Shown here in pieces: positions 44,594 to 53,540 of a stretch of 64,000 nucleotides of DNA. The notes beneath the pieces are model-generated. The model saw only the letters and a program-made list of their open reading frames with translations. It did not search any database and was not told where the DNA came from. Position 1 is the first letter of the stretch. The number at the start of each line of letters is the position of its first letter. The DNA comes from Limnoglobus roseus (GTDB lineage Bacteria > Planctomycetota > Planctomycetia > Gemmatales > Gemmataceae), in NCBI RefSeq assembly GCF_008254045.1, contig NZ_CP042425.1, forward strand, positions 3,968,001-4,032,000, read 5' to 3'. The position numbers and the translations under genes are program-made.

Positions 44594-45937
44594 ATGCCGC
44601 CCAACCCCGCCCTGCCGCCCGGACCGAAGGGTACCTTCCTCCTGGGCAACCTCCGCCAATTCACCGACCGGCGGATCGGCTTCTTTCAGGACGTGGCCCG
44701 CGAGTACGGCGACCTCGCCAGCTTCCGGTTCGGCCCTAGGCGGCTCTACCTGGCCAGCCACCCGGACCTGATCGAACAAGTCCTCGTCACCGACGCCCGG
44801 CACTACATCAAGCACTTCGGGGCGCGGATGTACTCGCCGGTCCTCGGCAACGGCCTGGTCACCAGCGAGGGCGACTTCTGGCTCCGCCAGCGGCGGCTCA
44901 GCCAGCCGGCCTTCCTGAAGAGCCGGGTGCTCTCCTACGCCCCAGTCGTCGCCGATCTGACCGACCGCTTCCTGGCGGGCTGGAAAGACGGCGACCACAT
45001 CGACGTTCACACCGCGTTCAGCCACCTGACGAGCGTCATCGCCCTCAAGACCTTCTTCGGCCTGGACGACGTGGGCGACCGCGAGGCGTTCGTGGCCGCC
45101 CTGCGGGAGGCGTTCACGCTGCTCAGCTCGCGGTTCGCCCGTATCGTCCGCCCCCCGGACTGGCTGCCGACGCGGGAGAACCGCCGCGTGAAGGCCGCCA
45201 TCGCCCAACTGGACAAGGTCGTCGCTCACATCATCGCCCTCGGCAAGCAGCGCGGCGGAACCGGCGACGACTTGCTCGCCCGACTGTTGGCCGCCCGTGA
45301 CGCGGACGGGTCGGCGATGACCGACCGGCAACTGCGGGACGAGGCCATGACCCTGTACCTGGCCGGGCACGAGACGACGGCCTTGACGCTCGCCTGGAGT
45401 TGGTACCTGCTGTCCCAGCACCCCGCGGCCGAGGAGAAGCTGGCGGCCGAGTGGCGGACGGTCCTGGGCGGGCGGACGCCGACGGCCGACGACCTGGGAC
45501 GGCTACCGTACACCGACGCGGTTCTGGCGGAGGTCATGCGGCTGTACCCGCCGGTGTACCTCATTGGCCGGGAGGCGACGAAGGATCTGGAACTCGGCGG
45601 GTACCGGGTGCGGCGGGGGACGACGGTGTTCATGTGTCAGGCCGTCAGCCACCGCGACCCGCGGTACTTCGGGCCGGACCCGGACGTATTCCGCCCGGAG
45701 CGGTGGCTGGACGGGCTGGCCGGCCGAATTCCGAAGTACGCCTACTACCCGTTCGGCGGCGGCCCGCGGGTGTGCATCGGCAACGGCTTCGCGGCGATGG
45801 AGGCGGCCGTCGTGCTGGCCGCGGTCGGCCAGCGGTACCGGTTCACCCTCGACCCGGACGCGGTCATCGACGTGGAGCCGCAGATCACGCTCTTGCCCAA
45901 GCACGGCATCCCGGCCACCCTTCGCTGCCGAGTTTAG
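44594..45937 (+). CDS. Cytochrome P450
   Basis: A 447-aa haem monooxygenase without a signal peptide. The N-terminus is Pro-rich (MPPNPALPPGPKGTFLLGNL), as in many P450s. The I-helix motif is YLAGHETTALTLAWSWYLL, the K-helix ExxR is AEVMRLYPPVY, and the haem loop is YPFGGGPRVCIGNGFAAME with the axial Cys394. All catalytic elements are present. The substrate is unknown; the sequence style is like bacterial CYP102/CYP4-related fatty-acid or terpenoid hydroxylases. No ferredoxin or reductase gene is adjacent. GGAG lies about six bases before the ATG at 44594. Confidence 0.93.
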   Translation: MPPNPALPPGPKGTFLLGNLRQFTDRRIGFFQDVAREYGDLASFRFGPRRLYLASHPDLIEQVLVTDARHYIKHFGARMYSPVLGNGLVTSEGDFWLRQRRLSQPAFLKSRVLSYAPVVADLTDRFLAGWKDGDHIDVHTAFSHLTSVIALKTFFGLDDVGDREAFVAALREAFTLLSSRFARIVRPPDWLPTRENRRVKAAIAQLDKVVAHIIALGKQRGGTGDDLLARLLAARDADGSAMTDRQLRDEAMTLYLAGHETTALTLAWSWYLLSQHPAAEEKLAAEWRTVLGGRTPTADDLGRLPYTDAVLAEVMRLYPPVYLIGREATKDLELGGYRVRRGTTVFMCQAVSHRDPRYFGPDPDVFRPERWLDGLAGRIPKYAYYPFGGGPRVCIGNGFAAMEAAVVLAAVGQRYRFTLDPDAVIDVEPQITLLPKHGIPATLRCRV

Positions 45938-46239
45938 GGGCGAGCGTCGAACGTCATTTCGGCATCGTGGTCCGAAGGTCCGCGAAATAGTCGAACTCGA
46001 GGCCCGGATCGCCGTCCGGGAAGATCACGTTGGCGACCACCGAGAGGATATGTCGCGGTTGCGGCGGGTGAGGAAGATCGAGGCAGCATTGGTGCGGCTG
46101 GTCCCGCCGCCGGCGTGGCCGGGCGTCGTGTGGCGGGGGGAAGATCCTGACGTTCACGTGGGGGCGTGATCGTACCATCATCGGCCCCCGCCCCTGAAAC
46201 GCAACCCCGCCTCTGACCACGGCCCTGCCCCGCCCGGTC
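45938..46239 (+). other. Intergenic region with a remnant repeated from 41.3-41.9 kb
   Basis: One plus-strand frame reads GPKVREIVELEARIAVREDH and then MSRLRRVRKIEAALVRLVPP with PAWPGVVWRGED to a stop at 46169. Both segments recur around 41324-41400 and 41804-41880, where they are further apart. A start could be the ATG at 46050. It is probably a decayed copy of a small gene. Confidence 0.45.
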
Positions 46240-47769
46240 TTACTTCGTCGCGGCCATTTCTTGCGCCATCTTTTTCATAGTCGCGTACTCCCCTTCGTGT
46301 TCGAACCACCCCCGCCACGGCGTGTCGCCGATCCGATCGAACTGAGCGGTCGCGACGTCCCACTTCTTCCACAAGCAGGCGTGGAAGGCGTAACGGCTCC
46401 GCGCCCAAAGGTCGTCCGGGTACCGGGCCAGGTGGGCCTCGGCGACGGCGTGGAACGGGACCCACGTCGCGTCGTTCTGGACGTACTGGTTCACCGCCTC
46501 CGGCTGATCGTGGGGCAACCCCCGGGCCCGCGGCACCTCCGCCAGGTAGGGCAGCTTGCCGAAAAAGTTTCCGGACCGCAGGCACTGAACGACGAACTCG
46601 GACACGTCCTCGTTCGTCCCGTGCCAGTTCGGCTGAAGCCACTCCTTCTTCGCCTCGCACGCCTCCAGGTTGTCCGGGTTGGCCTCCATCGCCCGGCGGA
46701 ACCACGTTTCCATTTCCTCCCGCTCGAACCCCAGCCCCTTCGCCACGTACAGCATGTTCGTCGCGGGCTGGGGAAGGGACGGGTCGGCCTTCCACGCGGC
46801 CTCCAGCTTGGCCTTCGCCTTTTTGAGGCGCGCGGCGAACAACTCGAACTGCTCGTCGGACACGGTCCCGCCCGGGCCGGACCCGCGGGCGTCCCAGGCC
46901 GCCAGGATCAGCACCTTGCCCTCGACCGCGTTACGAACCCACCCCCCGTCCTTTAGGTCGGCCAGCCGCTTATCGACAGCCTTCCACGCGGCCAGCCGAC
47001 CGGCCCCTTCACTCATGCGGTGGTCCACTTCGAGCAGGCTCAGGTCGTACAAGTCGGGCCAATCGCCCTTGCCCGCGACCGCCAGGGCAGCCCGTGACGC
47101 CCGCTCGAACAAGGCACCGGCCGCCGCCACGTCCGCGTCCGTGACCGGCGACCCCCGGACCTCCTTGAGGCTCGCCACGGTGGCCCGGTTGTTGAATGCC
47201 GCGTGGAGGGCGAGTACCGGGTGGCGGCCGGACCGGACGAGCGCCTCGGCCACGGCGACATGCTGCGGAAGTTCGGTGAACTTCACGAAGTCCGTCGTCG
47301 CGAGGTGGCGGAGCCGCCAGTACCCGATGAGGGGGTCGTCGCACGCGGCGTCCACGCCCAGAAGGGCCTTCTGGAAGGCTTGGTAGTAGACGCCCTCCCG
47401 CGGCGCGGCGGTCCGGCTGTAGGCCAGGGCGTACGCCTCCATCGCGGCCCGCGCCTGGCCGGCCCACTTGGCGGTCGTTTGCCCGCGTTTCTCAAACATG
47501 GCGACGGTGGCGCTCCGGTTGTGCTCACGGCAGGAGGAGCGGAACCGCCAGATCAACTTCGGGTCTTGCGGGAGCGGGAATTTCTTGTCCACGGTCTCGT
47601 TCGTCGTAAACGGCCCCATGGTGTCCGACAACACCTTCGGGACTTCGACGGCCGGGGCCGCATTGGCCAATGGGTCAGTCGGGTCGGCCGCTCCGGCGAG
47701 CGTCCCGGAGGACACGAGGACAGCCCCACAGAGGGCCAGGTGCAGGAATCGCAAGTACGCGGGACGCAT
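46240..47769 (-). CDS. Secreted TPR/DUF4034-like protein
   Basis: A 509-aa exported protein with signal peptide MRPAYLRFLHLALCGAVLVS and an Ala-rich start. The body is helical and repetitive. NWHGTNEDVSEFVVQCLRSG near residue 390 and ERASRAALAVAGKGDWPDLY near 230 resemble the helical-repeat region of DUF4034 proteins. Length and composition suggest TPR-like arrays; no catalytic motif is visible. The function is unknown, perhaps a scaffold in the periplasm. It is divergent from the protease gene, with a 245-bp promoter region between them. Confidence 0.6.
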   Translation of the reverse strand: MRPAYLRFLHLALCGAVLVSSGTLAGAADPTDPLANAAPAVEVPKVLSDTMGPFTTNETVDKKFPLPQDPKLIWRFRSSCREHNRSATVAMFEKRGQTTAKWAGQARAAMEAYALAYSRTAAPREGVYYQAFQKALLGVDAACDDPLIGYWRLRHLATTDFVKFTELPQHVAVAEALVRSGRHPVLALHAAFNNRATVASLKEVRGSPVTDADVAAAGALFERASRAALAVAGKGDWPDLYDLSLLEVDHRMSEGAGRLAAWKAVDKRLADLKDGGWVRNAVEGKVLILAAWDARGSGPGGTVSDEQFELFAARLKKAKAKLEAAWKADPSLPQPATNMLYVAKGLGFEREEMETWFRRAMEANPDNLEACEAKKEWLQPNWHGTNEDVSEFVVQCLRSGNFFGKLPYLAEVPRARGLPHDQPEAVNQYVQNDATWVPFHAVAEAHLARYPDDLWARSRYAFHACLWKKWDVATAQFDRIGDTPWRGWFEHEGEYATMKKMAQEMAATK

Positions 47770-48014
47770 GTGCGGGCCGTCAGGGGGAGAGGAAGTGGTA
47801 CGCGGATAAGATCCTTCGGCCGCCGGTGACTGTCAAGCAAAATGCCGAGCCGTGCCGCGGGAAGTCGTGCGCCCGGTGCACTCGCGGGCCTCACACCCGG
47901 TCAGGCGGCAGAAGCCGTGGGACGGTTTTGCTCACCACCCCCGTTTGACGCTGGCTTGCTCGGATCGGGTGTGGTAACATCGATCCTCTTTCCCGCATCC
48001 GCGAGGCCGCCCCC

Positions 48015-50786
48015 ATGCTTCGGAAGGTGTTGGCGTTCGTGGTTGGTGGCCTGCTGACGCTCTCCTCGGCCGTCGCACAGACGCAGGCGTTGCCCGCCGA
48101 CCAGCTCAAGAAGATTAAGGCCGCGACCGTGTTCGTGAAGGTCACGGTCGGCCGGCTCGGCGGCGGGACGGGGTCCGGGTTCGTCATCCACGCGGCCAAG
48201 GACTACGGCTTCATCATCACAAACGATCACGTCATCGACTCGGGACCGGGGGAAGCGCCCGGTGCGCTCCGGGGCAAGCCGAAGGTCGAGGTCGTCTTCA
48301 ACAGCGGTCTCCGCGACGAGTGGAGCAGCACTGCCGAGGTGCTGTACACGAACAAGGCGGACGATCTGGCGGTGCTGAAGGTGAAGGCGATCAAGTCGAT
48401 CCCCGAACCGCTCGCCGTCACCGGGGCGGACACGCTTCCGGAGACGACGCCGGTGTACGTCTGCGGCTTCCCGTTCGGCGAGCAATTGGCCGGTGGCGAG
48501 AAGAACCCGGAAGTCTCAATCGGCGCCGCGAGCGTGTCGAGCAACCGCACCGACGCCGACGGTGAAGTCGCCGCCGTGCAACTGAACGGCGCCCTGAACC
48601 CCGGCAACAGTGGCGGTCCCGTGGTCACACAAGACGGGAAACTGGTCGGGGTCGCGGTTCGCACGGTCGCTGGCGCCGGGATCGGGTTCGCCGTGCCGTC
48701 CCGGCTGGTGCGGCGGGCGGTTCAGGACGTCCACTTCACACCGCCGACCCCGACCTGGGTCGCCGGCCCGCCCCGCAAGGTCCGTTTGGAAACGAAGTTC
48801 CTCGACGCGCTCGGTCGAATGAAGGCCGTGACGGCCTACGTCGCCCCTTCGACCGGCAACGTCTTCAAGACCCGCAACGCCGACGACGTATCGAAGATGG
48901 CCGACGCCAAGAAGGTCGTGCCGACGGCCAACGCGACAACGGGTCTGGTTGTGACGGAGTTCGCGCCCCCGACCACGCCGCACTACTGGTTCCAGTTCGT
49001 CTGGACCGACCCGGACGGCCAAACCCACCGCACGCGGCCGGAGTGGCTGGCGTCGGAGGAGGCGAAGCCGGAACCTGCGGACCCGCCACCGCCACCGCCG
49101 CTGCCGCCACAGCCGCCACCGCCGCCGGCAGTGGAGTTCACGACCGAGCTCCCGAACACGCCGGGGGGGCAGATCGACGTCGACGAATTGAATCGTACCG
49201 TTGGCAGACGGATGGGCGAACGGCTGACGGTGGACGTGCTCACCCTCGGATCGTGCGACGGGTTCGGTAACGGCCCGAGCCTGAAGGGCTACAACCGGCA
49301 CAAGCAAATGCCACCGGGCCTGGACTTCGTTGTAGACGCGCACCTGGCCGAGAGGTTGTCGTTCGCCCGGTTCAACGGCGAGTACGTTGCCGCCCGCGTC
49401 ACGGGCACGGTCCACGGTCCCGCGGCGGGTATGAGTTGGGACGTGTTTGTGGTCGAGGAGGTGAAACTACTCGGCCCCGACGGAAGCGTACTCGAAACGC
49501 ACGCGCGGAAGGAGAAGGCGAACCTTCCTATCGCCCAACCGCGGCCGGCCCCGCCGCCGTTGCCACCGTCCTTGCCACCGTCGGTGCCGACGGTGGGGGC
49601 GGTCTCGGAACTGCCGGACACGCCGAATGGTCAGATCGACGTGGACCAATTGAACAGCACCTCCGGCCAGCGGATCGGCGAGCGGCTGACGGTGGACATC
49701 CTCACAACGGGGTCGTCGAACGGGTTCGGCGACGGGCCGAGTTTGAACGGATATAACCGCCGCCGGGAGATGCCCCAGGCGCTCGACTTCGTCGTGGACG
49801 CGGCGCTGGCGGACAAGATGAAGCCCGACCGGTTGGCCGCCCGCTACGTGGCCGTCCGTCTCACCGGCGTCGTCCGCCGGCCCACGCAGCCGAAGAAATG
49901 GAACCTGTTCGTCGTCGAAGAGATCAAGGTCCTGGGGGTAGACGGGAGCACAGTCGCGACGTTCACGCGGGGGACGGCCCCCGAACCGGCACCGGCCCCG
50001 AAACCGTCGGCACCGGCGACGCCGGCACCGAAACCCGTGCCGCCGACGCCAGAACGGCCCAAGACACTCCAGCCAGAACCGTATCCGCTCGGCAGCGCCG
50101 AGGCCCAGGCCGAATCGTTCATGCAACTCGGAGTCGTAAACCCCGCCGTCCTCGGCAAGCGGCACGAGTATTCCGTGCTCCTGGCCGGGACCGAACCCGG
50201 CTCACTGCTGTTCGGCCGGACTCCGGTTCGGTCGGTCCGCTGGTCCGTCCTCTCGCCGGACACCGGCCAGCCGCTGCGGAACGCCGTGTTCTACACGCCC
50301 CTCACGCAAAGCGATCAGATGTTGCTGGCGTTCCGACAGATACCGAAAGAATCCAAGGGCCTGCCCTGCGTCCTGGAATTCATGGCCATCCAGCAAGATT
50401 CGCGGGACGGGCGCGGCGCGGACCGGATCGACTGCGTCATCACGTCGATCTGTTACCAAAACGTCTCAAGCCGGGGCGGCGGTCGGCACACTTTGCGGAT
50501 GGGCTGGGATCAGCCGATTCGGGCCGTCGTGGCGACGGGACAGGTGTCGCCCGAGCAGATCGACGCCCTGCTGCAGGGCGCCGCCCCGACCGACGACCGT
50601 CCGAACGACTGGCTCTGGCCGGCGGTCGGCACGTCCGTCGCGGCGGCCCTCATCGCGGGGGGGCTGTGGCGGGCACTCGCTTCGGCCCGGAAGCCGCGAC
50701 GGCGGGCGAAAACCGACCGCCGTCGGGGCCGCGACATTGGTGACGATGACTTGGACGACCCTCCCACCTGTCGCCGAGAGGGTTGA
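48015..50786 (+). CDS. Membrane-anchored trypsin-like (HtrA-type) protease with duplicated module
   Basis: A 923-aa protein with signal peptide MLRKVLAFVVGGLLTLSSAVA. The trypsin-like domain (about 28-240) has His72 in ITNDHVID, Asp117 in KADDLAVLKV and Ser199 in LNPGNSGGPVV, a complete triad. Two homologous modules of about 125 residues follow, beginning ELPNTPGGQIDVDELN and ELPDTPNGQIDVDQLN and each ending VVEE(V/I)K(L/V)LG. They are separated by Pro-rich linkers. A C-terminal membrane helix (VGTSVAAALIAGGLWRAL) and a basic tail would anchor it. No PDZ domain is visible, unlike DegP. It probably cleaves or recognises proteins in the periplasm; the repeated module is unfamiliar to me and may bind partners. 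Confidence 0.82.
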   Translation: MLRKVLAFVVGGLLTLSSAVAQTQALPADQLKKIKAATVFVKVTVGRLGGGTGSGFVIHAAKDYGFIITNDHVIDSGPGEAPGALRGKPKVEVVFNSGLRDEWSSTAEVLYTNKADDLAVLKVKAIKSIPEPLAVTGADTLPETTPVYVCGFPFGEQLAGGEKNPEVSIGAASVSSNRTDADGEVAAVQLNGALNPGNSGGPVVTQDGKLVGVAVRTVAGAGIGFAVPSRLVRRAVQDVHFTPPTPTWVAGPPRKVRLETKFLDALGRMKAVTAYVAPSTGNVFKTRNADDVSKMADAKKVVPTANATTGLVVTEFAPPTTPHYWFQFVWTDPDGQTHRTRPEWLASEEAKPEPADPPPPPPLPPQPPPPPAVEFTTELPNTPGGQIDVDELNRTVGRRMGERLTVDVLTLGSCDGFGNGPSLKGYNRHKQMPPGLDFVVDAHLAERLSFARFNGEYVAARVTGTVHGPAAGMSWDVFVVEEVKLLGPDGSVLETHARKEKANLPIAQPRPAPPPLPPSLPPSVPTVGAVSELPDTPNGQIDVDQLNSTSGQRIGERLTVDILTTGSSNGFGDGPSLNGYNRRREMPQALDFVVDAALADKMKPDRLAARYVAVRLTGVVRRPTQPKKWNLFVVEEIKVLGVDGSTVATFTRGTAPEPAPAPKPSAPATPAPKPVPPTPERPKTLQPEPYPLGSAEAQAESFMQLGVVNPAVLGKRHEYSVLLAGTEPGSLLFGRTPVRSVRWSVLSPDTGQPLRNAVFYTPLTQSDQMLLAFRQIPKESKGLPCVLEFMAIQQDSRDGRGADRIDCVITSICYQNVSSRGGGRHTLRMGWDQPIRAVVATGQVSPEQIDALLQGAAPTDDRPNDWLWPAVGTSVAAALIAGGLWRALASARKPRRRAKTDRRRGRDIGDDDLDDPPTCRREG

Positions 50787-51303
50787 ACGGGAGCCGTTCG
50801 AGTCCAGATCCTGATCCTCGAGCAGACTGTTCCAGAAGCGCCCCGTCGTGGGTCAAGAACTCGGACAACAAGTGACTCTTCCCCATCACGGCAAAACGGC
50901 CGGGCAGACGTGTGGCCGCGTTCGCGCGTGCCGCTCGGCGAGGGTGACGAGGACCAGCCACAACGGGTCCAGCAAGCGAGGCATGGGAAACGCAGTTATT
51001 TCGGAGGATGAACAAGATTTTTGTACACAGGCCGTCGCTCAGGGAATCGCGGACCGAAACCACCGAGGCGATTCCCTGAGCGACGGCAGTCCGACCAGGG
51101 TGCCCCACTGGTTCGACAAGGGGCTGACGCTGGTCGAGCCGCAGCGGGTCGCCCTTCTGTGGTTCGTGGGCACCGACTGATGCTCCCAGACGCCGAACCC
51201 GGCGCTACACCGGCCACGGCCGCAGAAGGCGGTTTTAGGTTTATCGCCCCTCTCGCCGCTGGGCCGGTGAACTTGTTCGTTCGACAGCGGAAGGCGTCGG
51301 GGC
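50787..51303. other. Intergenic region with a 20-bp hairpin
   Basis: There is no full gene. A plus-strand tail reading VPHWFDKGLTLVEPQRVALL then WFVGTD ends with TGA at 51178-51180 and looks like a gene remnant. The hairpin is listed separately. Confidence 0.5.
51031..51087. repeat. Perfect 20-bp inverted repeat
   Basis: Arms GCCGTCGCTCAGGGAATCGC (51031-51050) and GCGATTCCCTGAGCGACGGC (51068-51087) surround a 17-nt loop. There is no adjacent T-tract. It lies in the gap after the protease gene. Confidence 0.8.
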
Positions 51304-51781
51304 GTGCAGTTCACAGATTTCGACGGCTCGTGCCGGGTGCAGCGTGCCGACGACCTGCTGGCTCGCCTACGATCGGTACACCGCGGCGACGACGGCGCGT
51401 TCATCCTCGACCACGGCGGCCCGGAGTCGCTTTGGCTGCACGTCAAGGGTGGGGCGGCGTTCATCGGGTTCTGCGTCGATCCAGCTACCGGCCCTGCGGG
51501 GTTCATCCCGGACGGCATGTGGACCGGTGAGCAGCAGGGGGGGCCGATTCCTCTTGGTCAGCCCGTCCGACGGGGACACCATCGAGGTGCCGTGGTGGCA
51601 GTTGCTCCCGTCGGAGGCCGCGTACCGTGCGGAGGGCGAGTACCTGCACTCGCCGACCTCCCACCACTTCGTTGTCGTAGTTCAAGTTGTAGAGCCAGAC
51701 TCCGAACCGGCGCTGCATCCGAACCGGCGACACGGATTGGTTCTGGGAGTGTACAGGTCGCTGGTGCGGCCAGGCCGGTGA
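51304..51781 (+). pseudogene. Frameshifted Imm1-like immunity protein gene
   Basis: A GTG at 51304 starts VQFTDFDGSCRVQRADDLLA followed by HGGPESLWLHVKGGAAFIGF and GPAGFIPDGMWTG. After a shift near 51530-51545 it continues RFLLVSPSDGDTIEVPWWQL and LPSEAAYRAEGEYLHSP. The order of an E-S-L-W-L strand followed by a G-F strand and a PWWQ-x-x-x-x-x-A end recalls the Imm1 fold that protects against toxins in polymorphic toxin systems. No toxin gene is nearby. The frame is broken in a G/C run, so the gene is probably dead. The family call is tentative. Confidence 0.5.
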
Positions 51782-51812
51782 GCTTGGTCGTTCGGCGGAA
51801 GAGGGCTCGCGG

Positions 51813-52082
51813 ATGGCGTTGATCTTTCGTGGGTGTAGTCGCTGCTCGATCTGTGGTGAGGTGATCGGCCACCACGACGAAATCGTGGCCACGACTCACT
51901 TCATAGCGGACAAGGCTGACCCGCTGTGGAGGTTTTCCGACTCGGGCATGCATCGGGCCTGCTACCAGTCGTGGCCACACCGCGACGAGTTCAGGGCGAG
52001 GTACGAGGCGGTCATGGGCGACCGACCGCAATGGAGTGGTCGCGCCGAATCAGGTAGCGTGTTCTCAAGTGAGGATTCTTGA
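51813..52082 (+). CDS. Small zinc-binding-type hypothetical protein
   Basis: An 89-aa protein with CSRCSICGEVIGHHDEIVAT near the N-terminus and HRACYQSW in the middle. Together these give at least four Cys and two His residues that could hold one zinc ion. No signal peptide. The gene follows the Imm1-like relic by about 30 bp. It is intact although its neighbours are broken. As I recall, similar short proteins occur in other Gemmata-like genomes, with no known function. Confidence 0.6.
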   Translation: MALIFRGCSRCSICGEVIGHHDEIVATTHFIADKADPLWRFSDSGMHRACYQSWPHRDEFRARYEAVMGDRPQWSGRAESGSVFSSEDS

Positions 52083-52084
52083 TC

Positions 52085-52950
52085 CCCGGTTGGGGGTCGA
52101 ACGGCGTCCGGTTCTTGAGGACGCCGTAGCAGATCATCACGAGCTTCCGCATGCACGCCCCGATCGCCTGCATCTTCGCCTTCGGCCCGCCCTCGCGCGT
52201 CGGGTCGGTGAGGCTTACAAAGAATCTACGAGGATAGGATTGAATCGGATCGTCGTGAAGATCGGCAGGTACAACACCTTCGCGCGTTGCCGGCCTTGGA
52301 CAATCGCGTCCGACCTCTTACGTTGGTGCCGCTGGTGAACTCCTACGGGGCGAGGCCATCTGGCCGCCGCCGGGGATGGACGCGCGCAGGTCGCGGGCCT
52401 CCCTCGCGGCCGACGCGGCGATGCGGGCGTCGGCCGCGGCCTGCATGCGGTCGGCCTCGCGGCCGAGGAAGGTCACCACTCTGGCGACGGACCGCCGGGC
52501 GGCCGGCGTCAGGAGTGAGGATTCGAGCCGCGCCTTCTCGTGGGCGGCGAGTTCGCGGAGGTCGTCCCGCCGGAGGATCAATGCCTGTAATTCCCGGACA
52601 TCGGCCGCATGCGGGCGGGGCCGCCCGGCGGGCGTACTCGGCGATCAGCCGGGCGTCGGCCCGGTCGGTCTTGTTTCCCCGGTCCCGTATGAGGCCGGCG
52701 GCGTGCCGGTTGGTGGCGATGGCGTCCTCGTACCCGCCCTTCGCTTCGAGGCAGAAGTGGAGCAATCACGGTGCGGTGTCCCGCCCGCCCCCAGCGAGTA
52801 ACTCTGCGTGCCCGGCCGGCGTGTTCGCGAACGCCGATTCGTGGGCGCGGCCCTGGGCATCGAGTAGGCAGACGTCCAGGGTGTCCTTGGAGACGTCGAT
52901 GCCGAGAGTGGCTGGTGATTGCGGAAGCCATGGCGTTCCTCCCCTCATGC
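52085..52950 (-). pseudogene. Degraded IS110/IS116-type transposase
   Basis: The start region reads LGIDVSKDTLDVCLLDAQGR with AHESAFANTPAGHAELLAGG, then hits a stop. It continues HFCLEAKGGYEDAIATNRHA and DRGNKTDRADARLIAEYARR, which is the IS110-type DEDD core. More frame changes follow (RELAAHEKARLESSLLTPAA). The C-terminus is PKAKMQAIGACMRKLVMICY then GVLKNRTPFDP near 52100-52190. It is a different, more distant IS110-type transposase than the pair at 32-36 kb. Its ends cannot be defined. Confidence 0.72.
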
Positions 52951-53183
52951 TCAACGGATGCGGTGTAGCGCCGAACCGGCGGTCCCCGTGATACCGTCCG
53001 AGATCGAGGAGCGCCGGCGGCCACGATCTGGTTCCCGAGGTCGAGCCTAACTCGCTGCCGTGCGGTCTCGTCGGCCGGGCCTCGCTGTCACGATGATCGC
53101 ATAGTAGCACGTGAGCCGCTGCACCGGACGGTCCCTTTAAACCGTGTGGCAAGTGAGCGGCGTCATTCGACGGAGGAAGGCAC

Positions 53184-53454
53184 ATGGCTCATCAACCTCA
53201 CAATCCGAAGTTACGCCGCACCATCGCCGAGGTGGTCGAAAATCAAATGCGCGACTGCACGCTCCCGGACGCGCAAGCGACCTTGGCCCCCTGTTATCGG
53301 CGGGCCACTCCCGGGCGCGGTGACGGCGTGGATCGGGTGCGTCGTTGCCGCCGAGATCTTCGAAGTTCGCGAGGCCAGCCAACCGTACCAAAAGGAGCGA
53401 TACTTGGCCGGGTTGCCGGCGTTCCCACGCCGACCCGGGAGTGACGCGGAGTGA
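53184..53454 (+). pseudogene. Frameshifted DUF1841-like small protein
   Basis: The first frame starts MAHQPHNPKLRRTIAEVVEN with QMRDCTLPDAQATLAP. The second, after a shift near 53300, reads TAWIGCVVAAEIFEVREASQ with PYQKERYLAGLPAFPR. Together they resemble DUF1841 proteins (E-V-V-E-N-Q-x-R followed by LIGCVVAAEIFEVL and RYLAxLxALP). The gene lies beside the IS701 C element. Function unknown. Confidence 0.55.
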
Positions 53455-53540
53455 GACGCCGGCCCGCGAGGAATATCGCTGGGGGTGTTCGCCCGTCCGG
53501 TTGAGATTCGGCCTTAACCACATTTCGACCCGTCGGTTAA

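Noticed and set aside
49076..49135. CRISPR-like short repeats around CCGCCACCGCC
   Set aside because: This is the coding sequence of a Pro-rich linker; repeats are not regularly spaced and have no spacers.
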